Assembly (NCBI RefSeq): GCF_015679265.1
Contig: NZ_CP064942.1
Location: 3,080,001-3,144,000 of the forward strand
DNA length: 64,000 nucleotides
From: Pontivivens ytuae
Lineage (GTDB): Bacteria > Pseudomonadota > Alphaproteobacteria > Rhodobacterales > Rhodobacteraceae
Direction of reading: 5' to 3'
Every line of letters begins with the position of its first letter. Position 1 is the first letter of the stretch. Shown piece by piece: positions 31,921 through 42,165 of this stretch. The notes beneath the pieces were generated by a model. The model worked only from the letters and a program-made list of their open reading frames with translations, was not told the origin of the DNA and did not search any database. Position numbers and translations under genes: made by a program.

Positions 31921-33564
31921 GTGAGCACGATACCCCCCAGCCTGCCCGACACCACCCTGGTCCCCGATCTGGGGAGCTGGGCCGCGATGCGCGACGCCTT
32001 CCATTGGCCGACGCCCGCCCGCTACAACATCGCCGAACAGGCCTGCGAGCGCTGGGCCCGGGTGACGCCTGAGCGGCGGGCGATGACCTATCTGCGGCCC
32101 GATGGAGAGCTGCGGGACTACACCTACATCCAGCTTTCACGGGCGTCGTCGCGGCTCGCCAACGCCTTCGCCGCGCGGGGCGTCGTGCGCGGCGACCGGA
32201 TTGCCGTGCTGCTACCGCAAACGCCGGAGACGGTGCTGACGCATCTCGCCGCCTACAAGCTGGGGGCGGTGGCGGTGCCGCTCTTCACACTTTTCGGCGA
32301 GGACGGGCTGAAGTACCGGATCGGGCATTCCGGCGCGAAGGTCGTCGTGACCGACCGGATCAACCTGCCGAAGCTGCTCGCGATCCGCGACGAGTTGCCG
32401 GAGCTCGATTTCATCTACTCCATCGATGAGCGGGAGGCGGGCACCTTCGGCTTCTGGCAGGAGCTCGGCAAAGCCGCCGATGCCTGCCCAGTGGCGGAGA
32501 CGTCGCTGACCGATCCCGCCTTCATCTCCTACACCTCCGGCACGACCGGGCCGCCCAAGGGGGCGCTGCACGGGCATAAGGTGCTACTTGGCCACCTGCC
32601 AGGGGTGGAGACCCATCACGAGTGGTTGCCGCAGCCGGGCGACTGCCTCTGGACGCCGGCCGACTGGGCCTGGATGGGAGGGCTGACCAACGTCATGTTG
32701 CCGGCGCTGACCCTCGGCGTGCCGCTGATCGCGCACCGGATGGCGAAGTTCGACCCCGACCACGCCTTCTGGCTGATGGAGCGGCTGGGCGTGCGCAACG
32801 TCTTCCTGCCGCCCACGGCGCTGAAGCTGATGCGGCAGAGCACGGGGCAGGCAAGCTTGCGCACCGTCGGATCGGGCGGCGAGGCGCTGGGCGCCGACCT
32901 CCTCGCCTGGGGGCGGGAGCGGCTGGGCACCGACATCAACGAGTTCTACGGACAGACCGAGTGCAACCTGGTGCTCGGCAATATGGCCTCGATGGACGCG
33001 CCGCGGCCGGGCTCCACCGGGCGGGCCGTGCCGGGGCACGAGGTGGCGATCCTGGGCCCGGACGGCCCGCTGCCGCCGGGCGAGGAGGGCGAGATCGCGG
33101 TGCGTCGTCCGGACCCGGCGATGTTCCTCGAGTACTGGAAGAACCCCGACAAGACGATGGAGAAGTTCCGCGGCCCCTGGATGCTGACTGGAGACGTGGC
33201 GCGGATGGATGAGGACGGCTTCGTCTACTTCTCCTCCCGGACGGACGATGTGATCACATCGTCGGGCTACCGCATCGGGCCGAGCGAGATCGAGGAGTGC
33301 CTCGCCGGCGATCCAGACGTGACCATGGCCGGTGTGATCGGCGTGCCCGACCCGGTGCGCACGGAAGCGGTGCAGGCCTACGTGGTGTTGCGCGAGGGGG
33401 CGGCGGCAGAGGGCAAGGCGGACGCGCTGATCGCCCGGGTGCGCGAGCGGATCAGCCCGCATGTCGCTCCGCGCGCCGTGATCTTCGTAGAGGATCTGCC
33501 GATGACGGCAACCGGCAAGATCATGCGGCGCGAGCTGCGTGACCGGGCGCACACGCGGGGATGA
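31921..33564 (+). CDS. Acyl-CoA synthetase (AMP-dependent, acetyl/medium-chain type)
   Basis: A 547-residue adenylate-forming enzyme. The P-loop-like motif is YTSGTTGPPKGALHGH, the A5 motif EFYGQTECN, A7 LTGDVARMDEDGF, and A10 TATGKIMRREL near the C-terminus (catalytic Lys). It activates a short or medium-chain acid to its CoA thioester. The start is GTG 31921 with GAAGAGAGAC upstream. An ATGA overlap links it to the YdcF gene, probably without functional meaning. Confidence 0.9.
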   Translation: MSTIPPSLPDTTLVPDLGSWAAMRDAFHWPTPARYNIAEQACERWARVTPERRAMTYLRPDGELRDYTYIQLSRASSRLANAFAARGVVRGDRIAVLLPQTPETVLTHLAAYKLGAVAVPLFTLFGEDGLKYRIGHSGAKVVVTDRINLPKLLAIRDELPELDFIYSIDEREAGTFGFWQELGKAADACPVAETSLTDPAFISYTSGTTGPPKGALHGHKVLLGHLPGVETHHEWLPQPGDCLWTPADWAWMGGLTNVMLPALTLGVPLIAHRMAKFDPDHAFWLMERLGVRNVFLPPTALKLMRQSTGQASLRTVGSGGEALGADLLAWGRERLGTDINEFYGQTECNLVLGNMASMDAPRPGSTGRAVPGHEVAILGPDGPLPPGEEGEIAVRRPDPAMFLEYWKNPDKTMEKFRGPWMLTGDVARMDEDGFVYFSSRTDDVITSSGYRIGPSEIEECLAGDPDVTMAGVIGVPDPVRTEAVQAYVVLREGAAAEGKADALIARVRERISPHVAPRAVIFVEDLPMTATGKIMRRELRDRAHTRG

Positions 33565-34148
33565 GAGTGCTGCTGATCGCAGCACTCCTCCTGCCGCTGG
33601 TCACCAGTGCGGTCATCGCTCTGCGCGCCGCTCTGATCCCACGAGCCGGGGACCCAGTGCCACAGGCCGAGATCATCGTGGTGCTCGGGGGCGGGGTGGA
33701 GGACGGTGCCTTGAAAGGCGCCTCCACCCGCCGGGTCCGCGCGGCGGTCGAGATGCTCGGCCCGAACCAGCGGCTCCACTTCACCGGCGGGCTGCCCGAT
33801 CCGATTTCGGAGGCCGCGGCGATGGCGCGCCTCGCCGAGGAGTTGGGCGTCGCCCCGGCCCGGATCAGCGTGGAGAGCGAAAGCCGCAACACGATCCAGA
33901 ACGCCCTGTTTTCGCGAGAAGACCTCGCCGGGCGGCGGCTGGTGCTGGTCAGCAGCGGCTTCCATTTGCCGCGGGCTCAGTTGCTGTTCCGAACCGCCGG
34001 GCTCGACGTGGTGGCGCTGAGGCGGGCCGAGAGCGCGGCGCCGTTGCGGCGCGCGTGGTCATATCTGCGCGAAGGCCTATCCTTCTGGCTCAATCTCGGT
34101 CGGGTCGCCGCGTGGCGCCTCGGCATCATCGACTATTCGAGGTCCTGA
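33561..34148 (+). CDS. YdcF family (DUF218) membrane protein
   Basis: A 195-residue protein with an N-terminal hydrophobic segment (about residues 3-25), then a DUF218 domain (VVLGGGVEDGALKGASTRRV and the ESESRNTIQNALFSRE motif). YdcF-type proteins bind S-adenosylmethionine or act in envelope carbohydrate metabolism (ElyC/SanA relatives). Part of the operon with the acyl-CoA synthetase. Confidence 0.87.
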   Translation: MRVLLIAALLLPLVTSAVIALRAALIPRAGDPVPQAEIIVVLGGGVEDGALKGASTRRVRAAVEMLGPNQRLHFTGGLPDPISEAAAMARLAEELGVAPARISVESESRNTIQNALFSREDLAGRRLVLVSSGFHLPRAQLLFRTAGLDVVALRRAESAAPLRRAWSYLREGLSFWLNLGRVAAWRLGIIDYSRS

Positions 34149-34170
34149 GCGGCCTCCAGCAGGAGCGCGC

Positions 34171-35970
34171 ATGGACCCGGTCACCACCTTCGCCCTTATT
34201 GGCCTCGTCGGCATCGGATCGCAGTGGCTCGCGTGGCGGTTCCAGCTCCCGGCCATCGTGCTGATGCTCGCGGCGGGGCTGGTGGTGGGACCGGCGACGG
34301 GCCTATTGGTGCCGCAGGCGACCTTCGGCGAGCTCTTCAAGCCGATCATCGCGGTGGCGGTCGCCGTGATCCTGTTCGAGGGCGGGCTGACGCTGAACTT
34401 CAAGAGCCTGAAGGATGCGGGGCCGTCCGTCACCCGGCTGGTGGTGATCGGCGCGCCGCTCGGCTGGCTGATGTCGACGCTCGCGATCCGATATGGCGCG
34501 GGGCTGAGCTGGGAGAGCTCGATCGTCTTCGGCGGCATCATGATCGTGACCGGGCCGACCGTGATCACGCCGCTCTTGCGGCAGGCGCGGCTGCAATCGC
34601 GGCCCGCGCGGATCCTGAAATGGGAGGCGATCGTCAACGATCCCATCGGGGCGCTCGCGGCGGTGCTCGCCTTCGAGGTGTTCCTCGCCCTCTACGGCTC
34701 CCTGACACTCGCCGGTGCGATCTGGCATCTGGTGCAGGGGATCACGCTCGCCACGGTGCTCGGCTTTGCCGGCGGCTGGGTGATCGCGTGGGCGTTCCGG
34801 CGGGGCAAGGTGCCGGAATACATGAAGGTCTCGGTCCTCTTCGGCGCCGTGCTGCTGATCTATGCCGCTTCCGACTACGTCCTGCACGAAAGCGGGCTGC
34901 TCGCGGTGACGCTGATGGGCATCTACCTCGCCAACACGCATCTGCCCTCGCTCGACGAGATCCGGCGGTTCAAGGAGCATGCGACGATCATCCTCGTCTC
35001 CGGCGTGTTCGTGCTGCTCGCCGCTTCGCTGACGATGGCGGACCTGCAGACGCTGAGCCTTCGCACGGTGCTCTTCGTCCTCGTCGTGGTGCTAATCGCG
35101 CGGCCTGTCACGGTGCTGGTCTCGCTGATCGGAACCGGGCTGCCGTGGCAGGAGAAGGCAATGATCGCGTGGATCGGGCCACGGGGTGTGGTGCTGGTGG
35201 CGGTCTCCGGCCTCTTCGGCACGCAGCTTGTGGATCTCGGCGTTGCGGACGGGGCGCAGCTTACCGCGCTCGCCTTTGCGCTCGTTGCGGGCACGGTAGT
35301 GCTGCACGGCTTTTCCATGGCGCCGCTCGCGCGGTTCCTGGGGCTGACGGCGGCCTCGAAGCCGGGGCTGCTGATCGTGGGGGGCTCGCGCTGGTCGCTG
35401 AACCTCGCCAAGGCACTGGAGAAGGCTGAGATCCCGGTGCTCGTCGTCGACCGCAACTGGTTCCGCCTGCGCGCGGTGCGGGAGGCCGGGATCCCGACCT
35501 ATCACGGGGAGATCCTGTCGGAGGCGGCGGAACATTCCCTCGACCTCGCAAAGTACGGCGCGGTACTCGCGGCGACCGACAACGACGGCTACAACGCGCT
35601 GGTCGGCACCGATTTCGGGCCGGAATTCGGGCGCAACAACGTCTTCCAGATCGGCCGCTGCGAGGGGGCGGAGGGGCGGCAGGAGCTGCCCGCGCAGCTC
35701 GGTGGGCGGCAGTTCGGGCCCGGCACCTCCTACGAGGATTTCGCGCGGCTGGTCGCCGAGGGTTGGTCGTTCCGCACCACGCGGCTGAGCGAGGAGTTCG
35801 GGCTGGAGGACTACATGGCCGCCAACCCGGACGCGAAGATCTTCGGCTATGTCGGTGAGGGCGGCCTGCGGCTGGTCGAGGGCGACAACCCGCCCGAGGT
35901 CCGGCCGGGCATTCGCATCATGGCCCTCTCAAAGAAGCGGGAGGATCGCGGGCAGGGCGCGGTGGCCTGA
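34171..35970 (+). CDS. Sodium:proton antiporter, CPA1 type with RCK (TrkA-N) domain
   Basis: A 599-residue transporter: about 12 transmembrane segments in residues 5-400 (NhaP/CPA1 core with VNDPIGALAAVLAFE, the ND pair of the exchanger), followed by a cytoplasmic Rossmann-like TrkA-N domain (LLIVGGSRWSLNLAKALE, then VLVVDRNWFRLRAVREAG) and a C-terminal regulatory tail. It probably exchanges Na+ or K+ for H+ and is gated by a nucleotide. Useful for salt and pH homeostasis, in keeping with the compatible-solute operon. Confidence 0.93.
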   Translation: MDPVTTFALIGLVGIGSQWLAWRFQLPAIVLMLAAGLVVGPATGLLVPQATFGELFKPIIAVAVAVILFEGGLTLNFKSLKDAGPSVTRLVVIGAPLGWLMSTLAIRYGAGLSWESSIVFGGIMIVTGPTVITPLLRQARLQSRPARILKWEAIVNDPIGALAAVLAFEVFLALYGSLTLAGAIWHLVQGITLATVLGFAGGWVIAWAFRRGKVPEYMKVSVLFGAVLLIYAASDYVLHESGLLAVTLMGIYLANTHLPSLDEIRRFKEHATIILVSGVFVLLAASLTMADLQTLSLRTVLFVLVVVLIARPVTVLVSLIGTGLPWQEKAMIAWIGPRGVVLVAVSGLFGTQLVDLGVADGAQLTALAFALVAGTVVLHGFSMAPLARFLGLTAASKPGLLIVGGSRWSLNLAKALEKAEIPVLVVDRNWFRLRAVREAGIPTYHGEILSEAAEHSLDLAKYGAVLAATDNDGYNALVGTDFGPEFGRNNVFQIGRCEGAEGRQELPAQLGGRQFGPGTSYEDFARLVAEGWSFRTTRLSEEFGLEDYMAANPDAKIFGYVGEGGLRLVEGDNPPEVRPGIRIMALSKKREDRGQGAVA

Positions 35971-35998
35971 CGCCTCCGGCGGGCGTATTTGGCGAGAG
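35971..35998 (+). repeat. Rhodobacteraceae-type intergenic repeat, copy 3
   Basis: CGCCTCCGGCGGGCGTATTT then GGCGAGAG immediately follows the antiporter stop codon and lies between convergent genes. It is one base different from the core of the copies at 9726 and 10647. Confidence 0.6.
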
Positions 35999-36004
35999 TG
36001 ATGA

Positions 36005-36685
36005 TCAGGCGAGGTGCTTCGTCGCCTCGCGCCGGGCGAAGGCCTTCATGGCGTCGCCGTGCGCGGCAAGAAAGGCGTGGACGCGCTCCGGATCGTGCTT
36101 CGAGAGGGTGCGCAGCCACCAGCCGACGGCCTTCTGGATGAACCATTCGCGGTCGGCGGTGTAGGCGGCGGCCCAGCCGAGGATGCGTTCGCGCGCTGCG
36201 AGATCCGCCTCGGACGGATGCCGGCCCTTGGCCCAGTCGAGGGTGAAGACGAGGGCGGCGCGGCGCTGCCACATGTTTTCGGCCTCGGTCCAGCGTTCCA
36301 ACTCGTCGAGGCGGCCGGGATCGGCGCGCAGGCGGCGCTCCGCGGGTTTGGCGGCGGCGTCTGCGATGGCCCAGGAGTCGAATTGCGGCACCCAGCGGGT
36401 GATCTCGGCCCAGACCGGCGCGTCGTCGGGCTTGATGCGGGCTTGGGTCAGCAGCTTCGTCGCTGCGATCCGCGCCTCGAAGATGTCGCTATCCCAGAGG
36501 GCGGCGGCCAGCGCCACCCGCGCATCCCGGTCGAGGTCCGCGCGCCAGTCGCGCGCCAGCTCCTCGACCGTGCCGTTGGAGAGGCCCAGATAGCGCCGCT
36601 CCACCTTGTGATAGGCCGCCATCTCCGCTGCGCGGGCCGGATCGCCGCGCGCCTCCAGCGCGGCGAGTGCGGCCTCGGGCGTCAT
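36005..36685 (-). CDS. DNA alkylation repair enzyme (AlkD-like HEAT-repeat glycosylase)
   Basis: A 226-residue helical HEAT-like protein. AlkD hallmarks are visible: the RWVPQFDSWAIADAAAKPA segment (Trp and Asp of the active cleft), the WQRRAALVFTLDWAKGR motif, and FIQKAVGWWLRTLSKHDPE near the C-terminus. It excises bulky or cationic alkylated bases. It starts in an ATGA overlap with the lipoprotein gene upstream. Confidence 0.9.
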   Translation of the reverse strand: MTPEAALAALEARGDPARAAEMAAYHKVERRYLGLSNGTVEELARDWRADLDRDARVALAAALWDSDIFEARIAATKLLTQARIKPDDAPVWAEITRWVPQFDSWAIADAAAKPAERRLRADPGRLDELERWTEAENMWQRRAALVFTLDWAKGRHPSEADLAARERILGWAAAYTADREWFIQKAVGWWLRTLSKHDPERVHAFLAAHGDAMKAFARREATKHLA

Positions 36686-37164
36686 GCGCTCTTGCGGCTC
36701 AGCAGCACCTGATCGAACTGGCCGTCGGTACGCTCACGCTGTCCGCGCAGGCGCCCGTCCTCCCAGAAATAGACGACGCGGCGACCATTGGCGAAGACGA
36801 CGAGGTTGCCCGCCTCGTTGATGAAGCCTGGGCGGCGGTGGCTCTCGGCGCGCAGCGGGCCGAAGGGCGCGGTCGTGTCGATCACCACGGCGGAGCCGTC
36901 CTGGAAGACCTCCGTCACATAGATCTCGTGGCATTGCTGGCCGTTCCAGGCGCTGTTGCCCCAGACGCCGAGATAGCGGTTCCAGGTCTGCGGCAGGCCT
37001 TCCTTGGCCGGCTGGATCTCGTTGCGGCCGTAAGGATCGTCGTAGAGATCGACGGTGTAGCAGGTCGGCTTCACGAGCACGGCGTCGGCTAGCGGCTCGG
37101 GCCCCTGCGGCTCGCAGGCCGCGAGTGCGAAAAGGACGGACGCGAAAACGGCGGTACGGATCAT
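36682..37164 (-). CDS. Hypothetical lipoprotein with Trp/Asn-rich domain
   Basis: A 160-residue protein of unknown family. Lipobox LAAC (Cys17) follows a short signal. The mature part has two further cysteines (KPTCYTVDLYDDPYGRN and NGQQCHEIYVTEVF) and a beta-rich pattern ending WEDGRLRGQRERTDGQFDQV. It is likely an outer- or inner-membrane lipoprotein. It is translated just ahead of alkD, with which it shares an ATGA. Confidence 0.75.
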   Translation of the reverse strand: MIRTAVFASVLFALAACEPQGPEPLADAVLVKPTCYTVDLYDDPYGRNEIQPAKEGLPQTWNRYLGVWGNSAWNGQQCHEIYVTEVFQDGSAVVIDTTAPFGPLRAESHRRPGFINEAGNLVVFANGRRVVYFWEDGRLRGQRERTDGQFDQVLLSRKSA

Positions 37165-37230
37165 GGTTGTGTCCCCAGATGGCTTTGCTTTTCCCCCGGT
37201 CGTGGCGGACCGGGCTGCCCGCCCCGAATC

Positions 37231-39053
<1,823 letters not shown>

Positions 39054-39054
<1 letters not shown>

Positions 39055-40397
39055 CAGCGTTTCTCCTTGAGCGATTTGAGGCGGGCGACGAGGCGTGCGC
39101 CGAGGCCGGGCTTGTTGACCTGCCGCGCGCGCCCGATGGCGAGGTCTCCGGGGCCGACATCGGTGGTCACGACCGAGCCCGAGGCGACGTAGCCGCCATC
39201 GGCGATGGTCACGGGTGCCACGAGCGCGGAGTTGGAGCCGATGAACGCCTCCGCCCCGATGGTCGTGCGGTGCTTGAACACGCCGTCATAGTTGCAGGTG
39301 ATGGTGCCCGCGCCGATATTCGTGCGCTCGCCGATATCGGCGTCGCCGATATAGGTGAGGTGGTTGACCTTGGCGCCCTCGCCCAGCACCGCGTTCTTCA
39401 CCTCGACGAAGTTGCCGACATGGGCGTTGCCGCCGACCTCCGCCCCTGGGCGCAGGCGGGCAAAGGGGCCCACCGTGGCACCCTCGGAGACGTGGCACCC
39501 TTCGAGATGGCAGAAGGCGCGGATCGTGGCGCCGGTCTCGATCGTCACGCCGGGGCCGAAGACCACGTTGGGGCCGATGCTCACGTCGCGGCCGACCACC
39601 GTGTCGAAGGCGAAGAAGACGGTCTCGGGCGCGGTCAGCGTGACACCGGTCGCCAGCGCCTCCTCCCGCATCCGGACCTGGAACGCCGCCTCGCCGGCCG
39701 CGAGGTCCGTGCGTGAGTTCACGCCCAGCGTCTCCTCCTCCGCGCAGGTGACGACGGCGCATTTCAGGCCGCGCGACCGGGCGATGGCGACGATGTCGGT
39801 GAGATAGTATTCGCCCTTCGCATTGTCGTTACCCACGGCCGCGACAAGCTCGAAGAGCGTGGTACGGTCGGCGCAGACCACGCCGGAATTGCAGAGGGTT
39901 ATGGCGAGTTCCTCAGGTAAGGCGTCCTTTGCCTCCACGATCGCCTCCAGCCCGTCGGGGCCGGTCTTCAGGCGACCGTAGCCACCGGGATCGGCCGCCT
40001 CGAAGCCGAGGATGACGACGGCCGCGCCCTTGGCGCGCTCGGCCTGCATCGCCTCCAGCGTCTCGCCGCGGACGAAGGGGGTGTCGCCGTAGAGCACGAA
40101 GGCGTCGCCCTCGAAGTCCGCCAGCGCGCCGCGCGCCTGGTCGACCGCGTGGGCCGTGCCGAGCTGGTCGACCTGCTCCACGGTCTCGGCCTCGGGCGCG
40201 TAGTCCGCCAGGACCTTCGCCACCTCATCACCGCCATGCCCGGTCACGACCACGGTGCGCGAGGGCGCGAGCGTGTCGGCGGAGCGCAGGGCGTGGGCGA
40301 TCAGCGGTGCGCCGCCGATCTCGTGAAGGACCTTCGGCAGGTCCGATTGCATCCGGGTGCCTTGTCCTGCGGCGAGTAGGATGATCGCGGTGTTCAT
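39054..40397 (-). CDS. glmU: Bifunctional N-acetylglucosamine-1-phosphate uridyltransferase/glucosamine-1-phosphate acetyltransferase
   Basis: A 447-residue bifunctional enzyme: the N-terminal pyrophosphorylase domain (LLAAGQGTRMQSDLPKVLHE nucleotide-binding loop) and a C-terminal left-handed beta helix of hexapeptide repeats with the acetyltransferase residues (IGAGTITCNYDGVFKHRT). It converts glucosamine-1-phosphate to UDP-GlcNAc. It is divergent from the phosphatase gene; the 109-bp gap should carry both promoters. Confidence 0.97.
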
Positions 40398-40506
40398 TCT
40401 TGTGGTCCCTCGTTTGAGCGCGGCTTATAACGGCGCCCGCAGGGCTCGGAAAGCGGCCTTCAATCAGCTTTCGTTTCACTCGGTTGCACGGGAGCGGGGA
40501 GTTCAC

Positions 40507-41166
40507 ATGCGCACGGCAGTCTTCGATCTGGACGGCACGCTCGCCGATACCAGCGCCGACCTGATCGCGGCGGCCAATGCCTGCTTCGTCGCGCGCGGCT
40601 TCGGCACCCCGCTCGATCCGGTGGCCGACGCTCTCACGGCCTTCCGCGGCGGGCGCGCGATGCTGCGGCTGGGGGTGGAGCGGACGGGGGCGCCCGACGT
40701 GTTGATCGACGAGGAGTACCAACGCTTGCTCGACCACTACGCCGCCCATATCGACGTGCACACGGTGCTCTATCCCGGGGTGGAGGCCGCACTCGACCGG
40801 CTGGCGGGGGCAGGCTGGGTGCTCGCGGTCTGCACCAACAAGCCCGAGGGGCTGGCGGAGACGCTTCTCACGCGCCTCGGCATCCGCACCCGCTTCGCCG
40901 CGATGCTGGGCGCGGACACGCTGCCGGTGCGCAAGCCCGACCCCGAGCACCTGCGCGAGACGGTGCGTCGCGCGGGTGGGGCGCAGGCGCGTTCGGTGCT
41001 GGTGGGCGATACGGTGACGGACCGCGACACGGCGCGCAATGCGGGCGTGCCGGTGGTCCTTGTGAACTTCGGCCCGCAGGCGGCGCGCACGGCGGAGCTC
41101 GCGCCCGACGCGCTCTTCGATCACTACGATGATCTGCCCGGAATGCTGGACCGGCTGGTGGCCTGA
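40507..41166 (+). CDS. HAD family hydrolase, phosphoglycolate phosphatase-like
   Basis: A 219-residue HAD-IA phosphatase. Motif I is FDLDGTLADTSAD (residues 6-18), motif II CTNKPEGLAE, motif III K in PVRKPDPEHL and motif IV GDTVTDRDTARNAG. The cap is a small helical bundle of the Gph type. It resembles phosphoglycolate phosphatase, but the substrate cannot be proven. The start ATG 40507 has GGGGAG upstream. It is divergent from glmU and followed by tRNA-Val. Confidence 0.87.
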   Translation: MRTAVFDLDGTLADTSADLIAAANACFVARGFGTPLDPVADALTAFRGGRAMLRLGVERTGAPDVLIDEEYQRLLDHYAAHIDVHTVLYPGVEAALDRLAGAGWVLAVCTNKPEGLAETLLTRLGIRTRFAAMLGADTLPVRKPDPEHLRETVRRAGGAQARSVLVGDTVTDRDTARNAGVPVVLVNFGPQAARTAELAPDALFDHYDDLPGMLDRLVA

Positions 41167-41221
41167 GCGACGTTTTGCCCTTGACCCTCCGGCGTGCAGA
41201 TGCGACATGCTCCGCCGACCC

Positions 41222-41297
41222 GGGACGTTAGCTCAGTTGGTAGAGCACAGTGTTCACATCGCTGGGGTCACTGGTTCGAATCCAGTACGTCCCACCA
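41222..41297 (+). tRNA. tRNA-Val (anticodon CAC)
   Basis: A 76-nt cloverleaf ending in encoded CCA. The acceptor GGGACGT pairs with ACGTCCC; the D arm is GCTCAGTTGGTAGAGC; the anticodon stem CAGTG/CGCTG holds the loop TTCACAT, giving anticodon CAC (codon GUG); the T arm is CTGG-TTCGAAT-CCAG. Its 3' half is read antisense as the end of the AraC gene. Confidence 0.96.
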
Positions 41298-42039
41298 TCC
41301 CTTCCACCACGATCCTGCGGCGATACTCGGCCGGCGTGATGTCGAGCACGCGGCGGAACGTGTCCGTCATGTGGCTCTGCGAGGAGAAGCCGGTCATCAT
41401 CGCGACCTCCGCGATAGAGCGTTCCGGCTCGTGCAGCAGCTCCTGCGCGCGGTCGAGCCGCCGCGAGATGACGAAGGCATAGGGGCTGTAGCCGGTCGAA
41501 CTGCGGAAGGTGCGGCGGAATTCCTCCGGCGGCTGGCCCCAGATCGCGGCGAGGTCGGCGATCCGGATCGCGCCGTCGAGATGCCCGTCGACATAGGTGC
41601 AGAGGCGGGCGAGCGAGCTGGCCTCGACCTTTTGCGGGACACGGCGCAGGCGGGTGCGGCCCGCGCTGAAGCAGATGGCGACGAGATCTGCGAGGGCCGC
41701 GGCGGAGACCGCGTCGCCCGCCTGCAGTTCGGCGAGGCGGGCGAGCTCCAGCGCGCCGGGCGGCTGGTCGAGTACGACCACCTCCTCATGGAGCTCCCGC
41801 GCCCGAGCCGCGATCACGGGCAGCCGCGCGCGAGACCAGCCGAGGCGTGCCGTGAGGCCCGGCGGGATCGAGATCAGATCGCCCGATTGCGCTGTGACTT
41901 CGGCCACGCGGACCGGTCCCAGCGGCAGGGCCATCACATGAGCAATCTCGGGGGCCACGAACACGTTTCCCGGCGGAAGCAGCGTCACCGCCCCCGGTCG
42001 GTCGTCAAATGAAGCAGTCTGCGTCGCAGGCGCTGCCAT
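41254..42039 (-). CDS. AraC family transcriptional regulator
   Basis: A 261-residue regulator with an N-terminal sensor of about 150 residues and a C-terminal double helix-turn-helix (RIADLAAIWGQPPEEFRRTF, then SIAEVAMMTGFSSQSHMTDT and ITPAEYRR). The last residues (VGRTGFEPVTPAM) are encoded by the antisense of tRNA-Val; the stop lies within the tRNA gene. The start ATG 42037-42039 is inferred from domain boundaries. It is divergent from a dehydrogenase operon, with a 6-bp inverted repeat between (42081-42095), so it may control it. Confidence 0.88.
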   Translation of the reverse strand: MAAPATQTASFDDRPGAVTLLPPGNVFVAPEIAHVMALPLGPVRVAEVTAQSGDLISIPPGLTARLGWSRARLPVIAARARELHEEVVVLDQPPGALELARLAELQAGDAVSAAALADLVAICFSAGRTRLRRVPQKVEASSLARLCTYVDGHLDGAIRIADLAAIWGQPPEEFRRTFRSSTGYSPYAFVISRRLDRAQELLHEPERSIAEVAMMTGFSSQSHMTDTFRRVLDITPAEYRRRIVVEGMVGRTGFEPVTPAM

Positions 42040-42080
42040 GGCGAAGTCCCGAACTCTGTCCGTTGCAGGACCTAGACCGC

Positions 42081-42095
42081 TTCCGCCCCGCGGAA
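42081..42095. promoter_or_regulatory. Inverted repeat in the araC/dehydrogenase intergenic region
   Basis: TTCCGC (42081-42086) and GCGGAA (42090-42095) are exact complements across 3 bp, in the 126-bp gap between divergent genes. A possible operator; no other site is clear. Confidence 0.4.
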
Positions 42096-42165
42096 AGTCA
42101 CGATGCTCGACAGAGCGCGTGAGGTGCGGGCACTGTGGCGCGGAAAACCGTGCGGGGAGGCAGGG

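Noticed and set aside
37195..37214. Terminator between glmS and the upstream lipoprotein gene
   Set aside because: CCCGGTC/GACCGGG forms a hairpin but no T-tract follows on the minus strand.
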